This document shows positions 32,813 through 41,058 of a stretch of DNA of 64,000 nt, piece by piece. Within the stretch, counting starts at the first letter, position 1; every line of letters begins with the position of its first letter. The notes beneath the pieces were generated by a model that had not been told where the DNA came from, did no database searches, and saw only the letters and a program-made list of their open reading frames with translations. Position numbers and translations under genes: made by a program. Source of the stretch: Piscirickettsiaceae bacterium CG07_land_8_20_14_0_80_44_28 (GTDB taxonomy: Bacteria > Pseudomonadota > Gammaproteobacteria > Thiomicrospirales > Thiomicrospiraceae); contig PEWX01000092.1 in the NCBI GenBank assembly GCA_002779995.1, positions 1-64,000 of the forward strand, in the 5' to 3' direction.

Positions 32813-33804
32813 AGCCGAGTGCACTGCCGCCCAATGATACTGAAATGACGCTCGTTCAACATCTGCTTGAACTGCGTAATACGGTCACCAAAACCATCTT
32901 GGCAATCCTGGTCATTTTTGTTGTCCTTTTCCCGTTCGCCAACGAAATCTACACTTATATTTCTGAACCCTTATCTCGCTTTTTGCCGGACGGCACCAGC
33001 ATGATTGCAACCGGGGTGGCTTCCCCTTTTTTAACACCGTTTAAGCTCAGTTTGGTGTTAGCGATTTACTTTGCGATGCCAATTATGTTTTATCAAGTAT
33101 GGCGTTTTATTGAACCCGCCCTTTACCAACATGAACGCAAACTGATAGGCCCCATGTTATTTTTCAGTTCCTTTCTGTTTTTTGCGGGTGGTGCCTTTGC
33201 CTATTATGTGGTTTTTCCATTGGTCTTTGGTTTTCTGTCCGGCACCGCACCCGAAGGGGTGACGATTGCCACCGACATCTCGCTTTATCTTGATTTTGTC
33301 ATTAAAATGTTCTTTGCTTTTGGCATCGCCTTTGAAGTCCCGATTGCCGTCATCTTACTCATTTTATCCGGCATGGTGTCCGCCGAAAAAATGTCTCACG
33401 CCCGCCCTTATGTGGTGGTGGGTGCCTTTGTCGTTGGCATGCTGCTGACACCGCCTGACATCATTTCACAAACCCTGCTGGCGATTCCCATGTGGTTACT
33501 TTATGAAGCCGGAACCCTAATCGGTGCCCGACTCATCAAACACCGCAAGCCAGAACAGGACACGGATGACGACACAGAACAAGACTTTGAATTTGATGAC
33601 CGCTATGCCGATCAACTGGATGATGACACCGACTGGGATAAAGCCTTTGATGAGATAGAAGACAGTTTTGATCGATTAGAAAAAGAACAACAACAGCGTC
33701 AAAAAAGCGATACCGATTCTGAACCGAATAACCAACCCAATTCAGATACAACGACGCCCAATGAAAAACCAACCGATTCTAACTCAACGCCTAAAACCCC
33801 ATAA
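32809..33804 (+). CDS. tatC: Sec-independent translocase subunit TatC with acidic C-terminal tail
   Basis: Multi-helix core of the Tat translocon that recognises twin-arginine signals. Seen: MTLVQHLLELRNTVTKTILAI (N-terminal cytoplasmic Glu and Arg region), FKLSLVLAIYFAMPIMFYQVWRFIEPALYQHERK, FGIAFEVPIAVILL and ARPYVVVGAFVVGMLLTPPD. Six membrane helices end near residue 245. The remaining 85 residues are hydrophilic and highly acidic (for example DTDDDTEQDFEFDD), making the protein 331 residues against about 258 in Escherichia coli. Its stop lies inside a strong palindrome, and the next gene starts 44 bases before that stop. Confidence 0.95.
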   Translation: MKPSALPPNDTEMTLVQHLLELRNTVTKTILAILVIFVVLFPFANEIYTYISEPLSRFLPDGTSMIATGVASPFLTPFKLSLVLAIYFAMPIMFYQVWRFIEPALYQHERKLIGPMLFFSSFLFFAGGAFAYYVVFPLVFGFLSGTAPEGVTIATDISLYLDFVIKMFFAFGIAFEVPIAVILLILSGMVSAEKMSHARPYVVVGAFVVGMLLTPPDIISQTLLAIPMWLLYEAGTLIGARLIKHRKPEQDTDDDTEQDFEFDDRYADQLDDDTDWDKAFDEIEDSFDRLEKEQQQRQKSDTDSEPNNQPNSDTTTPNEKPTDSNSTPKTP

Positions 33805-35590
33805 AAAATGGCCAGGCCTGGCCATTTTTTGGGTGTTTGCAATCAGCTTTCATTCACCTTGCCAGGCCGTAAAACCGAACCCCATCTTCACCGAAAATGC
33901 CTTGGCCACCGCAACGTCACCTTACTTGGTGATGCATGCAAAGGACCCGGTGTTTTGGCAGCCCTGGCACCTTGGCGTCTTAGAAGAGGCACAACGTTTA
34001 CACAAACCCATTTTAATCTCGAGCGGATACTTTTCGTGTCATTGGTGTCACGTTATGCAGCGGGAAAACTATCAAGACAAAGCCGTCGCAAAGCTGCTTA
34101 ACCAACACTTTATTTCAGTCAAGATTGATCGTGAACTGCTCCCGGATACCGACCAGGCACTGATAGAATTTTCTCGCAAATCAGCTGGTCATGCAGGCTG
34201 GCCACAACATATCATTCTGACCCCTGAAGGACACCCTTTCTATGCATTTGTCTATCTACCCAAAGCAACCTTAGTCGCCCGCCTAGAGCGCGTGATAGAT
34301 TTATGGCAATCTAATCCCGAGCACATACGACAGCTTGCCAAAAAAGCCCTACCCACCCCTTCTGATAGCAACCCCAAGACGCTGATACTCGATGACGACC
34401 TGTTCATCCAAGCGTTTAATCAACAGTTACTTCAACAAATAGATGAATTGAGTGGTGGCTTAAAAACCAGTCATAAATTTCCAAAACCACACCTTCTCAT
34501 CACGCTGCTACAGCAAACCAATCCCCCCCAAGCCTTGCAGGCCTGGTTAAAATTGACGCTGGATCAAATGCAAAACCAAGGGCTTCATGATGCGGTTCAT
34601 GGTGGTTTTTTTCGCTATACCATTGACCCTGAATGGCAAAGCCCACATTTTGAAAAAATGCTTTATACCCAAGCCTTATTAGCCAAGGTCTACTTTGTCG
34701 CCGCCGATCAGTTTGCGAATCCTCAATATTTGCAAACTGCTCGACAGACGCTGGATTATGTTGAAACCCACTTATGGGATGCCAACGCACAATTATTTAT
34801 GAGCAGTCAATCCGCAATCGATTTTCAGCAACGTGAAGGCGGTGCTTATCTTTGGTCCCGCCAAGCGCTTAAAAAACGCCTCAATCCACAAGCCTTTCAA
34901 TATCTCGTGACCGCTTGGCAATTGCAACAACCCCCGCCATTTGAGCTTGGCTGGCTCCCCAAGCCCACGGCCAAACACTGGTCTGACATTCAAATAAAAC
35001 TTCGCCGCACACCCACTGACATTCCCACCGACGATAAAATGATTTTGGCTTGGAATGCCCTCATGCTCTCAAGCTATGCCGTGGCTTATAAACTGGACAC
35101 CGCCAACCGATCACAGTATGCCAATAAAGCAGAACAACTGGTAAAAAGCCTACAAAAGGCTTTCCAAAACCAATCACCGCCACGGGCATTCAATCGCCAA
35201 GGCCAAATAATGGGTTCTGCCACTTTAGAAGATTATGCTTTAACCCTTCAAGCACTCAAAGATTGGCAAAACACCCTGTCTCAATCGCCCCCTTTAGCCC
35301 CCCAATCCAAAGTCATTCAAACCCTTAAAATGCTTCAAGCCCAGCTTAAGGCGCAATCCGAGCAACGCTTTTTATCGGCTCAAGGCTGGCGATTGTCTCA
35401 AGCCCCCATTTTACCGGGGCAACATCATCATTGGGCAACCCCGGATAGTGACCTTCCCAGTGTCACTGCCCGTTTAGATTGCTCAAGACCCAATCATATC
35501 GCACACGCACAAACCGAATTACTCACCCATCCTTTAGACTATGCCAGCTATGCGGATACGCTAAAATGCCTTAAACAGGAAGCGCGCTGA
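33761..35590 (+). CDS. DUF255 thioredoxin-fold protein (YyaL/spermatogenesis-associated 20 family)
   Basis: A 609-residue protein. It opens with a likely Sec signal (basic MKNQPILTQRLKPHKK, hydrophobic WPGLAIFWVFAISF, AxA-like CQA), then the DUF255 thioredoxin-like domain with SPYLVMHAKDPVFW and the conserved FSCHWCHVMQRENY (CxxC), then an alpha-alpha-barrel region (GGFFRYTIDPEWQSPHFEKMLYTQALL). Biochemical role is unknown; family members resemble a thioredoxin joined to a glycoside-hydrolase-like barrel. The start overlaps tatC by 44 bases, and codons 15-23 coincide with the palindrome at 33803-33830. A GTG at 33833 is an alternative start but leaves too short a signal. Confidence 0.85.
   Translation: MKNQPILTQRLKPHKKWPGLAIFWVFAISFHSPCQAVKPNPIFTENALATATSPYLVMHAKDPVFWQPWHLGVLEEAQRLHKPILISSGYFSCHWCHVMQRENYQDKAVAKLLNQHFISVKIDRELLPDTDQALIEFSRKSAGHAGWPQHIILTPEGHPFYAFVYLPKATLVARLERVIDLWQSNPEHIRQLAKKALPTPSDSNPKTLILDDDLFIQAFNQQLLQQIDELSGGLKTSHKFPKPHLLITLLQQTNPPQALQAWLKLTLDQMQNQGLHDAVHGGFFRYTIDPEWQSPHFEKMLYTQALLAKVYFVAADQFANPQYLQTARQTLDYVETHLWDANAQLFMSSQSAIDFQQREGGAYLWSRQALKKRLNPQAFQYLVTAWQLQQPPPFELGWLPKPTAKHWSDIQIKLRRTPTDIPTDDKMILAWNALMLSSYAVAYKLDTANRSQYANKAEQLVKSLQKAFQNQSPPRAFNRQGQIMGSATLEDYALTLQALKDWQNTLSQSPPLAPQSKVIQTLKMLQAQLKAQSEQRFLSAQGWRLSQAPILPGQHHHWATPDSDLPSVTARLDCSRPNHIAHAQTELLTHPLDYASYADTLKCLKQEAR
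33803..33830. terminator. 28-bp perfect palindrome at the tatC stop (CCAGGCCTGG copy 4)
   Basis: AAAAAATGGCCAGG followed by its exact reverse complement, with the T run at the end: a strong terminator-like sequence on both strands. It starts at the tatC stop codon (TAA, 33802-33804) and lies within the 5' coding part of the DUF255 gene, so termination here would cut that mRNA early. Confidence 0.7.
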
Positions 35591-36276
35591 TGGCTTGGCT
35601 GGTGATCGGATTTTTGCTACTCTTTGTGCTCAGTTCTGTGCCCAATATTTGGACTCAGTCCATTTTAAAAAAATACCGTACCCCCCACCCCACCATTCCA
35701 GGAACGGGGTTGCAGTTCGCCGAACACCTCATCAAAAAATACCAACTGGAAGTACGCCTAGAAGAAACCAACCAAGGGGATCACTATGACCCGATTGCAA
35801 AGGTGGTTCGCATCTCGCAAGATAATGCGCACAGCAACTCCCTGACCGCCATCACCACGGTTGCTCATGAAATAGGCCATGCATTGCAACATCAACAAAA
35901 CTATACCCCACTTATCCAAAGAACGGTATTGGTCGAACGAGCGCAACGCATGCAGCAATTTAGCGGCATTGCTTTAATGCTGACGCCCATCCTTATCCCG
36001 CTATTGCATACCCCGGTTATTGGTCTGGTTACCTTTGGCGCCGGCTTTATTGCGATGGGCATTCCCGTTATTTTGCACCTATCCACTTTACCGGTTGAGT
36101 GGGATGCCAGCTACAATCGCGCACTGCCTTTATTAAAAGACGGCCAATACTTGTCTGCTGCCGACCTCAAAACGGCACGCAAAATTTTACGCGCCTGCGC
36201 ACTCACCTATGTAGCGGCTTCGTTATCCAGCCTCTTTAACTTATGGAAATGGTTGCGAGCAATTAAAGGTCGCTAG
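35590..36276 (+). CDS. Membrane zinc metallopeptidase (YugP-like)
   Basis: A 228-residue protein with an N-terminal membrane helix, the zinc motif VAHEIGHALQHQQNY (HExxH, about residue 95) and two or more further hydrophobic helices (GIALMLTPILIPLLH; VIGLVTFGAGFIAMGIPVI). EWDASYNRALPLL is typical of the YugP/zinc-metallopeptidase-2 family. Substrate unknown. The ATG overlaps the stop of the DUF255 gene (TGATG), so the two are coupled. It converges with comF, with a 14-base overlap of coding sequence. Confidence 0.88.
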   Translation: MAWLVIGFLLLFVLSSVPNIWTQSILKKYRTPHPTIPGTGLQFAEHLIKKYQLEVRLEETNQGDHYDPIAKVVRISQDNAHSNSLTAITTVAHEIGHALQHQQNYTPLIQRTVLVERAQRMQQFSGIALMLTPILIPLLHTPVIGLVTFGAGFIAMGIPVILHLSTLPVEWDASYNRALPLLKDGQYLSAADLKTARKILRACALTYVAASLSSLFNLWKWLRAIKGR

Positions 36277-36991
36277 CATGAGACCTGGCTCTAGCCAACG
36301 CCCAAGCTTGAATTTTGAGATGCGGGAATTGTGCTTTCAAGGTCAAAGCCACTTGATTGAGTGTTGCGCCCGTGGTCATCACATCATCCAAAATAGCCAC
36401 TTGACGGCAAGCGGCTAAGGTTTTTTTTGCCGCTGCATCCACTGCAAAAACACCTCGCACATTCTGCTGTCTTTGTTGTGCATCCAACAATGCCTGTGCC
36501 GCCGTTGCTTTGATGCGACGAACGGCAAATGGCAAAAGCTGAGGGTGCTCGTCACCGCTAACCAGTTGCCTTGCCAACTCCAATGCTTGATTGAATCCCC
36601 GTTCTAATAAGCGATCGGCGTGTAAGGGCACAGGGATAACCGCATCTACGCCCTGCATTGCCAAGTGCGGCTGCCACAATTGAGCCAACAATCTGCCCAA
36701 ATGTAGCTGCTGTTGGTACTTAAATGCCTGGATCAAATCCTGCATCACCGACGTATAATAAAACCCGGCTTGAGTCTGTTCAAACGCGGGGGGGCTTTGT
36801 AAGCAACGCCCACAAACGCCATCCACCGCCAAGGGTTCGGCGCACACAAAACAGCCTTTTTTATCGGCATCGGCTGGGCGCGATAGCTTGCGTAAATAGT
36901 CATCGGCCAAATCCCAATCTTGAGTCGCTTTACCACTTAAAACGCATCGCGGTGGGAACAGCCATTTTTCAAAGGATTCAAATTGCGTCAT
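36263..36991 (-). CDS. comF: ComF-family phosphoribosyltransferase-like protein
   Basis: A double zinc-ribbon start (CVLSGK, CFVCAEPLAVDGVCGRCLQSPP) leads into a phosphoribosyltransferase-like domain with VDAVIPVPLHADRLLERGFNQALELARQL and the PRPP-binding loop VAILDDVMTTGATLNQVAL. In naturally competent bacteria ComF is needed for DNA uptake, though its biochemical role is unclear. The third codon (ATG, 36991) is at a better distance from GAGAGG than the track start. The gene stands alone between a zinc peptidase (convergent) and bioB (divergent). Confidence 0.9.
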   Translation of the reverse strand: MTQFESFEKWLFPPRCVLSGKATQDWDLADDYLRKLSRPADADKKGCFVCAEPLAVDGVCGRCLQSPPAFEQTQAGFYYTSVMQDLIQAFKYQQQLHLGRLLAQLWQPHLAMQGVDAVIPVPLHADRLLERGFNQALELARQLVSGDEHPQLLPFAVRRIKATAAQALLDAQQRQQNVRGVFAVDAAAKKTLAACRQVAILDDVMTTGATLNQVALTLKAQFPHLKIQAWALARARSHASDL

Positions 36992-37054
36992 ATTCATTGC
37001 CTCTCTAATTCGTTATAATAACGCATCCTTCAAACATAATGGAAAGTGACAACA

Positions 37055-38071
37055 ATGACTTTGGGCGATATTCGCAATGACTGGCAACTTGAAGAAATTC
37101 AAGCGATTATGAATCAACCGTTTAACGACTTGCTTTTTCAAGCACAAACGGTACATCGTCGCTACTTCAACCCCAATGAAGTGCAAACCAGCACTTTGGT
37201 CAATATTAAATCCGGCGGTTGCGCGGAGGACTGCGCCTATTGCTCACAAAGTGCGCGCAATCAAACCGATGTTGAAAAAGAACATTTAATGGCAGTGCAA
37301 GAAGTGATCGAGCAAGCCTTAGTCGCAAAAGAAAAAGGCGCCACTCGTCTGTGCATGGGCGCTGCCTGGCGTAACCCCACCAAAAAAGACTTCCCAAAAG
37401 TGCTGGAAATGGTTCGGGTTGTCAAAGACCTTGGCCTAGAAACCTGCCTAACTTTAGGGATGCTAAATGATGAACAGGTCGCGCAGCTTAAAGAAGCGGG
37501 ACTCGATTATTACAATCACAACCTCGATACCTCCGAAGCCTTTTACCCCAAAATCATCACCACCCGCAGTTACCAAGATCGCCTCGACACCATCGACAAG
37601 GTTCAAAAAGCGGGCATTAATGTTTGTTCCGGCGGCATTATCGGCATGGGCGAAGAACATAAAGATCGCGCCGAACTCATTCGCACCTTTGGTACTATGC
37701 GCCATCATCCAAATTCTGTTCCAATCAACTTACTGGTTCCGGTTGAAGGCACGCCGTTAGCGCACATGAAAGGCAAAACCGATGTGTTTGAATTTATCCG
37801 CGTGATTGCAACCGCACGCATCGTCATGCCGCAGACCTATGTTCGTCTATCAGCGGGTCGCATGGAACTGAGCGATGAAGCGCAAGCAATGTGTTTTTTC
37901 GCGGGCGCCAATTCCATTTTTTATGGCGATAGACTACTCACCACCGACAACCCTGAAGCCGGCCATGACGAACAACTCTTTGCCAAGCTTGGCATTCAAA
38001 TGCAACGCAATATTAAAGCAGAAGTCGCTGCCCAAAAGCTGGCGCAACAAGCCACCGAACTCACTGCTTAG
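37055..38071 (+). CDS. bioB: Biotin synthase
   Basis: Radical-SAM enzyme that inserts sulfur into dethiobiotin. The SAM-cluster motif is [15 protein letters not shown] (about residue 50), and [25 protein letters not shown] is characteristic. The C-terminal third continues with [33 protein letters not shown]. 338 residues from the ATG at 37055, which has GGAAAG eight bases upstream; the track GTG at 37046 is less likely. It is followed six bases later by bioF. Confidence 0.97.
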   Translation: MTLGDIRNDWQLEEIQAIMNQPFNDLLFQAQTVHRRYFNPNEVQTSTLVNIKSGGCAEDCAYCSQSARNQTDVEKEHLMAVQEVIEQALVAKEKGATRLCMGAAWRNPTKKDFPKVLEMVRVVKDLGLETCLTLGMLNDEQVAQLKEAGLDYYNHNLDTSEAFYPKIITTRSYQDRLDTIDKVQKAGINVCSGGIIGMGEEHKDRAELIRTFGTMRHHPNSVPINLLVPVEGTPLAHMKGKTDVFEFIRVIATARIVMPQTYVRLSAGRMELSDEAQAMCFFAGANSIFYGDRLLTTDNPEAGHDEQLFAKLGIQMQRNIKAEVAAQKLAQQATELTA

Positions 38072-38076
38072 TTGAC

Positions 38077-39270
38077 ATGCCCATCGAATCCTTGCAATCG
38101 CGTTTTGCGCCACGTTTGGCGCAACGCCAAGCCGAATCCTTACTGCGCTCACGGCCGTTGGTCAATTCGCCACAAACCCCCTCTATGAATATTAATGGCT
38201 TAGAGATCATTAACTTTTCATCCAACGACTATTTAGGACTTGCCAATGCCGTTGAGATTCGCCAAACACTCTGTGAAAACGCTGATTTAAGTTATGGTTC
38301 CGGCGCGGCTCACCTAGTGACCGGCCACCACCTGCAACACCACCTGTTAGAAGATGAATTGGCTGACTGGTTAGGCACCGAACGAACCCTATTATTTTCC
38401 ACCGGTTATATGGCCAACTTGGCGGTACAACAGACCTTAATGCAAAAGGGTGACGTGATTTTAGGCGACAAACTCAATCATGCGTCTTTAATTGATGGTG
38501 CTTTACACGCTGAAGCTGATTTCAAACGTTATCCTCACAATGACATGGAGGTGCTGGAAAAACGATTACAACAAGCGCAGTCCAAAGGACAACAAGCACT
38601 GATTGTCACAGACAGCGTTTTCAGTATGGATGGCGATCTTTGCCCTCTTTCGGACATCCAAACGCTAGCCAAAAATTACCAGGCCTGGCTATTTGTTGAT
38701 GATGCGCATGGACTCGGGGTGCTTGGGAAACACGGGAAAGGCAGTTTTGAACACTTCGGTCTCACCCCGGATGACAATACCCTCATTATGGGCACCTTTG
38801 GTAAGGCATTCGGTACTTTTGGGGCTTTTGTTGCCGGCACCCACACCGCCATTGATGCCTTAATTCAATTTGCACGTCCCTATATTTACACCACCGCCAT
38901 GCCCCAATGGAATGCCTTGGCAACCCGAACCGCCTTAAAACTGATTCAACAAAGCAATACCCGCATAGAGACGCTTAAACAAAACATTGTTTATTTTAAA
39001 CAACAAGCACGGGCAATGGGGTTAAAACTCATGCCCTCCGACAGTGCCATTCAACCCATTTTGCTCGGCGACAGCGCCTTAGCCATTCAATGGTCAGAGG
39101 CGTTGAAACAACACGGATTTTGGGTCACGGCAATTCGCCCGCCAACGGTGCCGGCGAATACCGCACGATTACGCATTACGCTTTCTACGGCACATCCCCT
39201 CCAGCAAATTGACCAGCTTTGCCAAGCCCTTGCGCAATGCCAAGCTGAAATCCCACCACTAAAACGGTAA
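38077..39270 (+). CDS. bioF: 8-amino-7-oxononanoate synthase
   Basis: PLP enzyme joining pimeloyl-ACP and alanine. Seen: NFSSNDYLGLANAVEIR, GSGAAHLVTGHHLQHHLLEDELADW, LIVTDSVFSMDGDLCPL, the aspartate in FVDDAHGLGVLGKHGKG and the PLP lysine in MGTFGKAFGTFGAF. 397 residues is normal. It sits between bioB and bioH. A CCAGGCCTGG palindrome lies in the codons for Gln-Ala-Trp just before FVDDAHG. Confidence 0.96.
   Translation: MPIESLQSRFAPRLAQRQAESLLRSRPLVNSPQTPSMNINGLEIINFSSNDYLGLANAVEIRQTLCENADLSYGSGAAHLVTGHHLQHHLLEDELADWLGTERTLLFSTGYMANLAVQQTLMQKGDVILGDKLNHASLIDGALHAEADFKRYPHNDMEVLEKRLQQAQSKGQQALIVTDSVFSMDGDLCPLSDIQTLAKNYQAWLFVDDAHGLGVLGKHGKGSFEHFGLTPDDNTLIMGTFGKAFGTFGAFVAGTHTAIDALIQFARPYIYTTAMPQWNALATRTALKLIQQSNTRIETLKQNIVYFKQQARAMGLKLMPSDSAIQPILLGDSALAIQWSEALKQHGFWVTAIRPPTVPANTARLRITLSTAHPLQQIDQLCQALAQCQAEIPPLKR
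38679..38688. repeat. CCAGGCCTGG iterated palindrome, copy 5 (inside bioF)
   Basis: Exact 10-mer read in the phase giving Gln-Ala-Trp. Flanks ATTA/CTAT. Confidence 0.9.
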
Positions 39271-39279
39271 AATACCGCC

Positions 39280-40092
39280 ATGACTGAACCGCTTTGCCAT
39301 ACCCAAACCCTCACCGCGCCGAATGCCGAGAGCCTAACCCTGATTCATGGTTGGGGAGCCGACAATCAAACTTGGCTTTCTTGGGCGCAGACCAGGTTAC
39401 ACCCACACTATCAACTACACTTAATTGAATTACCCGGATTTGGCCAAAGTCACCCAATAGCCCACTCCAAAAACGCAGAGGATCATACCATAAACGAGGC
39501 ATGGTTGACGGCATTGGCAGAAGCCTTACCCGAGCGGACACATTTACTCGGTTGGTCTTTAGGGGGGTTGCTGGCGCAACAATTAGCCGCACGTTATCCA
39601 CAAAAGATACTCAGTTTAATCTGTTTGGCGTCAACCCCCCGTTTCACCCAAAATGATGGCTGGCGCTGGGCGGTTAGCCCGCCGTTACTGGCCGACTTTA
39701 TCCAAGCTTTGGTGTACGAATCCGGCGCCGTCTTAAAAAAGTTTTGGCGATTACAATTGCAAGGCAGTGATAATGCACGCCCCTTAATGAAACAACTGAC
39801 CGCACAAATGCAAGATCGCCACTTGCCTTCGTATAGCGGACTGATGCAGGGGCTGCGTCTATTGAAATATATTGACAACCGTCCGCTATTAGCACAATTA
39901 ACTTTACCCACGCTTTGGTTATTAGGAGAAAAGGATCCGCTGATTCCGGCCGACATGATCACTGACCTAAAAACACTTCAACCATACAGTGATATTCAAA
40001 TCATAGCAGGTGCCAGTCATATGCCATTTTTCTCACATCCTCAGCAGACCGCTGAAGCCTTATTATCCTTTTTACAAAACCATTCCCGCTAA
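39280..40092 (+). CDS. bioH: Pimeloyl-ACP methyl ester esterase BioH
   Basis: Alpha/beta hydrolase that removes the methyl group from pimeloyl-ACP methyl ester. Seen: LTLIHGWGADNQTWLSW, LIELPGFGQSHP, the nucleophile elbow LLGWSLGGLLAQQLAARYP (serine about residue 95), LWLLGEKDPLIPADM with the aspartate and AGASHMPFFSHP with the histidine. 270 residues is usual. Its place between bioF and bioC fits the bioB-F-H-C order. It ends 16 bases before bioC. Confidence 0.95.
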   Translation: MTEPLCHTQTLTAPNAESLTLIHGWGADNQTWLSWAQTRLHPHYQLHLIELPGFGQSHPIAHSKNAEDHTINEAWLTALAEALPERTHLLGWSLGGLLAQQLAARYPQKILSLICLASTPRFTQNDGWRWAVSPPLLADFIQALVYESGAVLKKFWRLQLQGSDNARPLMKQLTAQMQDRHLPSYSGLMQGLRLLKYIDNRPLLAQLTLPTLWLLGEKDPLIPADMITDLKTLQPYSDIQIIAGASHMPFFSHPQQTAEALLSFLQNHSR

Positions 40093-40108
40093 AGGCAGCC
40101 TTTATTTT

Positions 40109-41035
40109 ATGCAAACATTCAGTCGAGCTCATATCAAACAGCATTTTGACCATGCCGCTATTCAGTATGAAGATGCCGCCGTGCTGCAAAAACGGGTGGC
40201 AAAAGATGTTGATAATCGCCTCGATCTGATCACTCTTAACCCAGAGGTGGTTTTGGATGTGGGCGCCGGCACGGGATTCTTAACCCGTCATTTAGAACGG
40301 CGATATCCCCAAGCAACGTGTATTGGCCTGGACTTATCTGAGCAAATGTTGTCACTTGCCAAAAACCGTTCTCTGCGATCCTCCCCCACTTGGATTCAAC
40401 GTTTGTTGGGTCAATCCTCTGCTCGAACAAGCTTTATCAATGGCGACGCCAACCAGCTTCCCCTCGCAGATCAAAGTGTTGATTTAATTGTGACCAATTT
40501 AATGTTGCAATGGTGTGATGATTTAGACTTGGTATTCAGTGAATTTCGTCGAGTCCTCAAGCCGGAAGGCCTTTTGATGATGACCACCTTTGGCCCGGAT
40601 ACACTCAAAGAATTACGCCAGGCCTGGGCAAAAGTGGATACGAATGACCATGTGAATACCTTTATCGATATGCACGATATTGGCGATGCCTTGATTCGCA
40701 ATGGCTTTGGACAGCCCGTACTCGATGTGGAACACTTTACGCTAACCTATGACAAGCCCATGGGGGTTTTAAAGGATTTAAAGGCCATCGGAGCGACCCG
40801 TGTTGGCACCACACAACCCAACCAACCTGCTAAGGGATTAACCGGTAAGCAGTGTTTTACCCAAATGCTGGATGCCTATGACGGGTTGCGTTCAGCAGGT
40901 CGAATCCCCGCCACCTATGAAGTGGTTCATGGTCATGCTTGGGCCTCGCCGGAAATCATCAAAGGCCCACACCGAAACCGCCAAGGGGTGGTCGAAATCC
41001 GCTTAGATGACATCCCGATTCAACAAAGTCGTTAA
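40109..41035 (+). CDS. bioC: Malonyl-ACP O-methyltransferase BioC
   Basis: SAM-dependent methyltransferase that starts pimelate synthesis by methylating malonyl-ACP. Seen: FDHAAIQYEDAAVLQKRVAKD, the SAM loop VVLDVGAGTGFLTRHLERR, ATCIGLDLSEQMLSLAK, NGDANQLPLADQSVDLIVTNLMLQWCDDL, and the C-terminal TYEVVHGHAWAS. The track ORF starts inside bioH at 40010; the ATG at 40109 begins MQTFSRAHIKQHFDHAA, matching the family, and gives 308 residues. bioD does not follow; the next gene is convergent. Confidence 0.95.
   Translation: MQTFSRAHIKQHFDHAAIQYEDAAVLQKRVAKDVDNRLDLITLNPEVVLDVGAGTGFLTRHLERRYPQATCIGLDLSEQMLSLAKNRSLRSSPTWIQRLLGQSSARTSFINGDANQLPLADQSVDLIVTNLMLQWCDDLDLVFSEFRRVLKPEGLLMMTTFGPDTLKELRQAWAKVDTNDHVNTFIDMHDIGDALIRNGFGQPVLDVEHFTLTYDKPMGVLKDLKAIGATRVGTTQPNQPAKGLTGKQCFTQMLDAYDGLRSAGRIPATYEVVHGHAWASPEIIKGPHRNRQGVVEIRLDDIPIQQSR
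40618..40627. repeat. CCAGGCCTGG iterated palindrome, copy 6 (inside bioC)
   Basis: Exact 10-mer read in the phase giving Gln-Ala-Trp. Flanks TACG/GCAA. Confidence 0.9.
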
Positions 41036-41058
41036 TTGCGTTTAATTGAGCAGCCCCT

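Noticed and set aside
33808-34101. 97-residue plus-strand ORF starting in the palindrome after tatC
   Set aside because: Out of frame with the clear DUF255 coding sequence; its ATG exists only because the palindrome contains AATGGCC.
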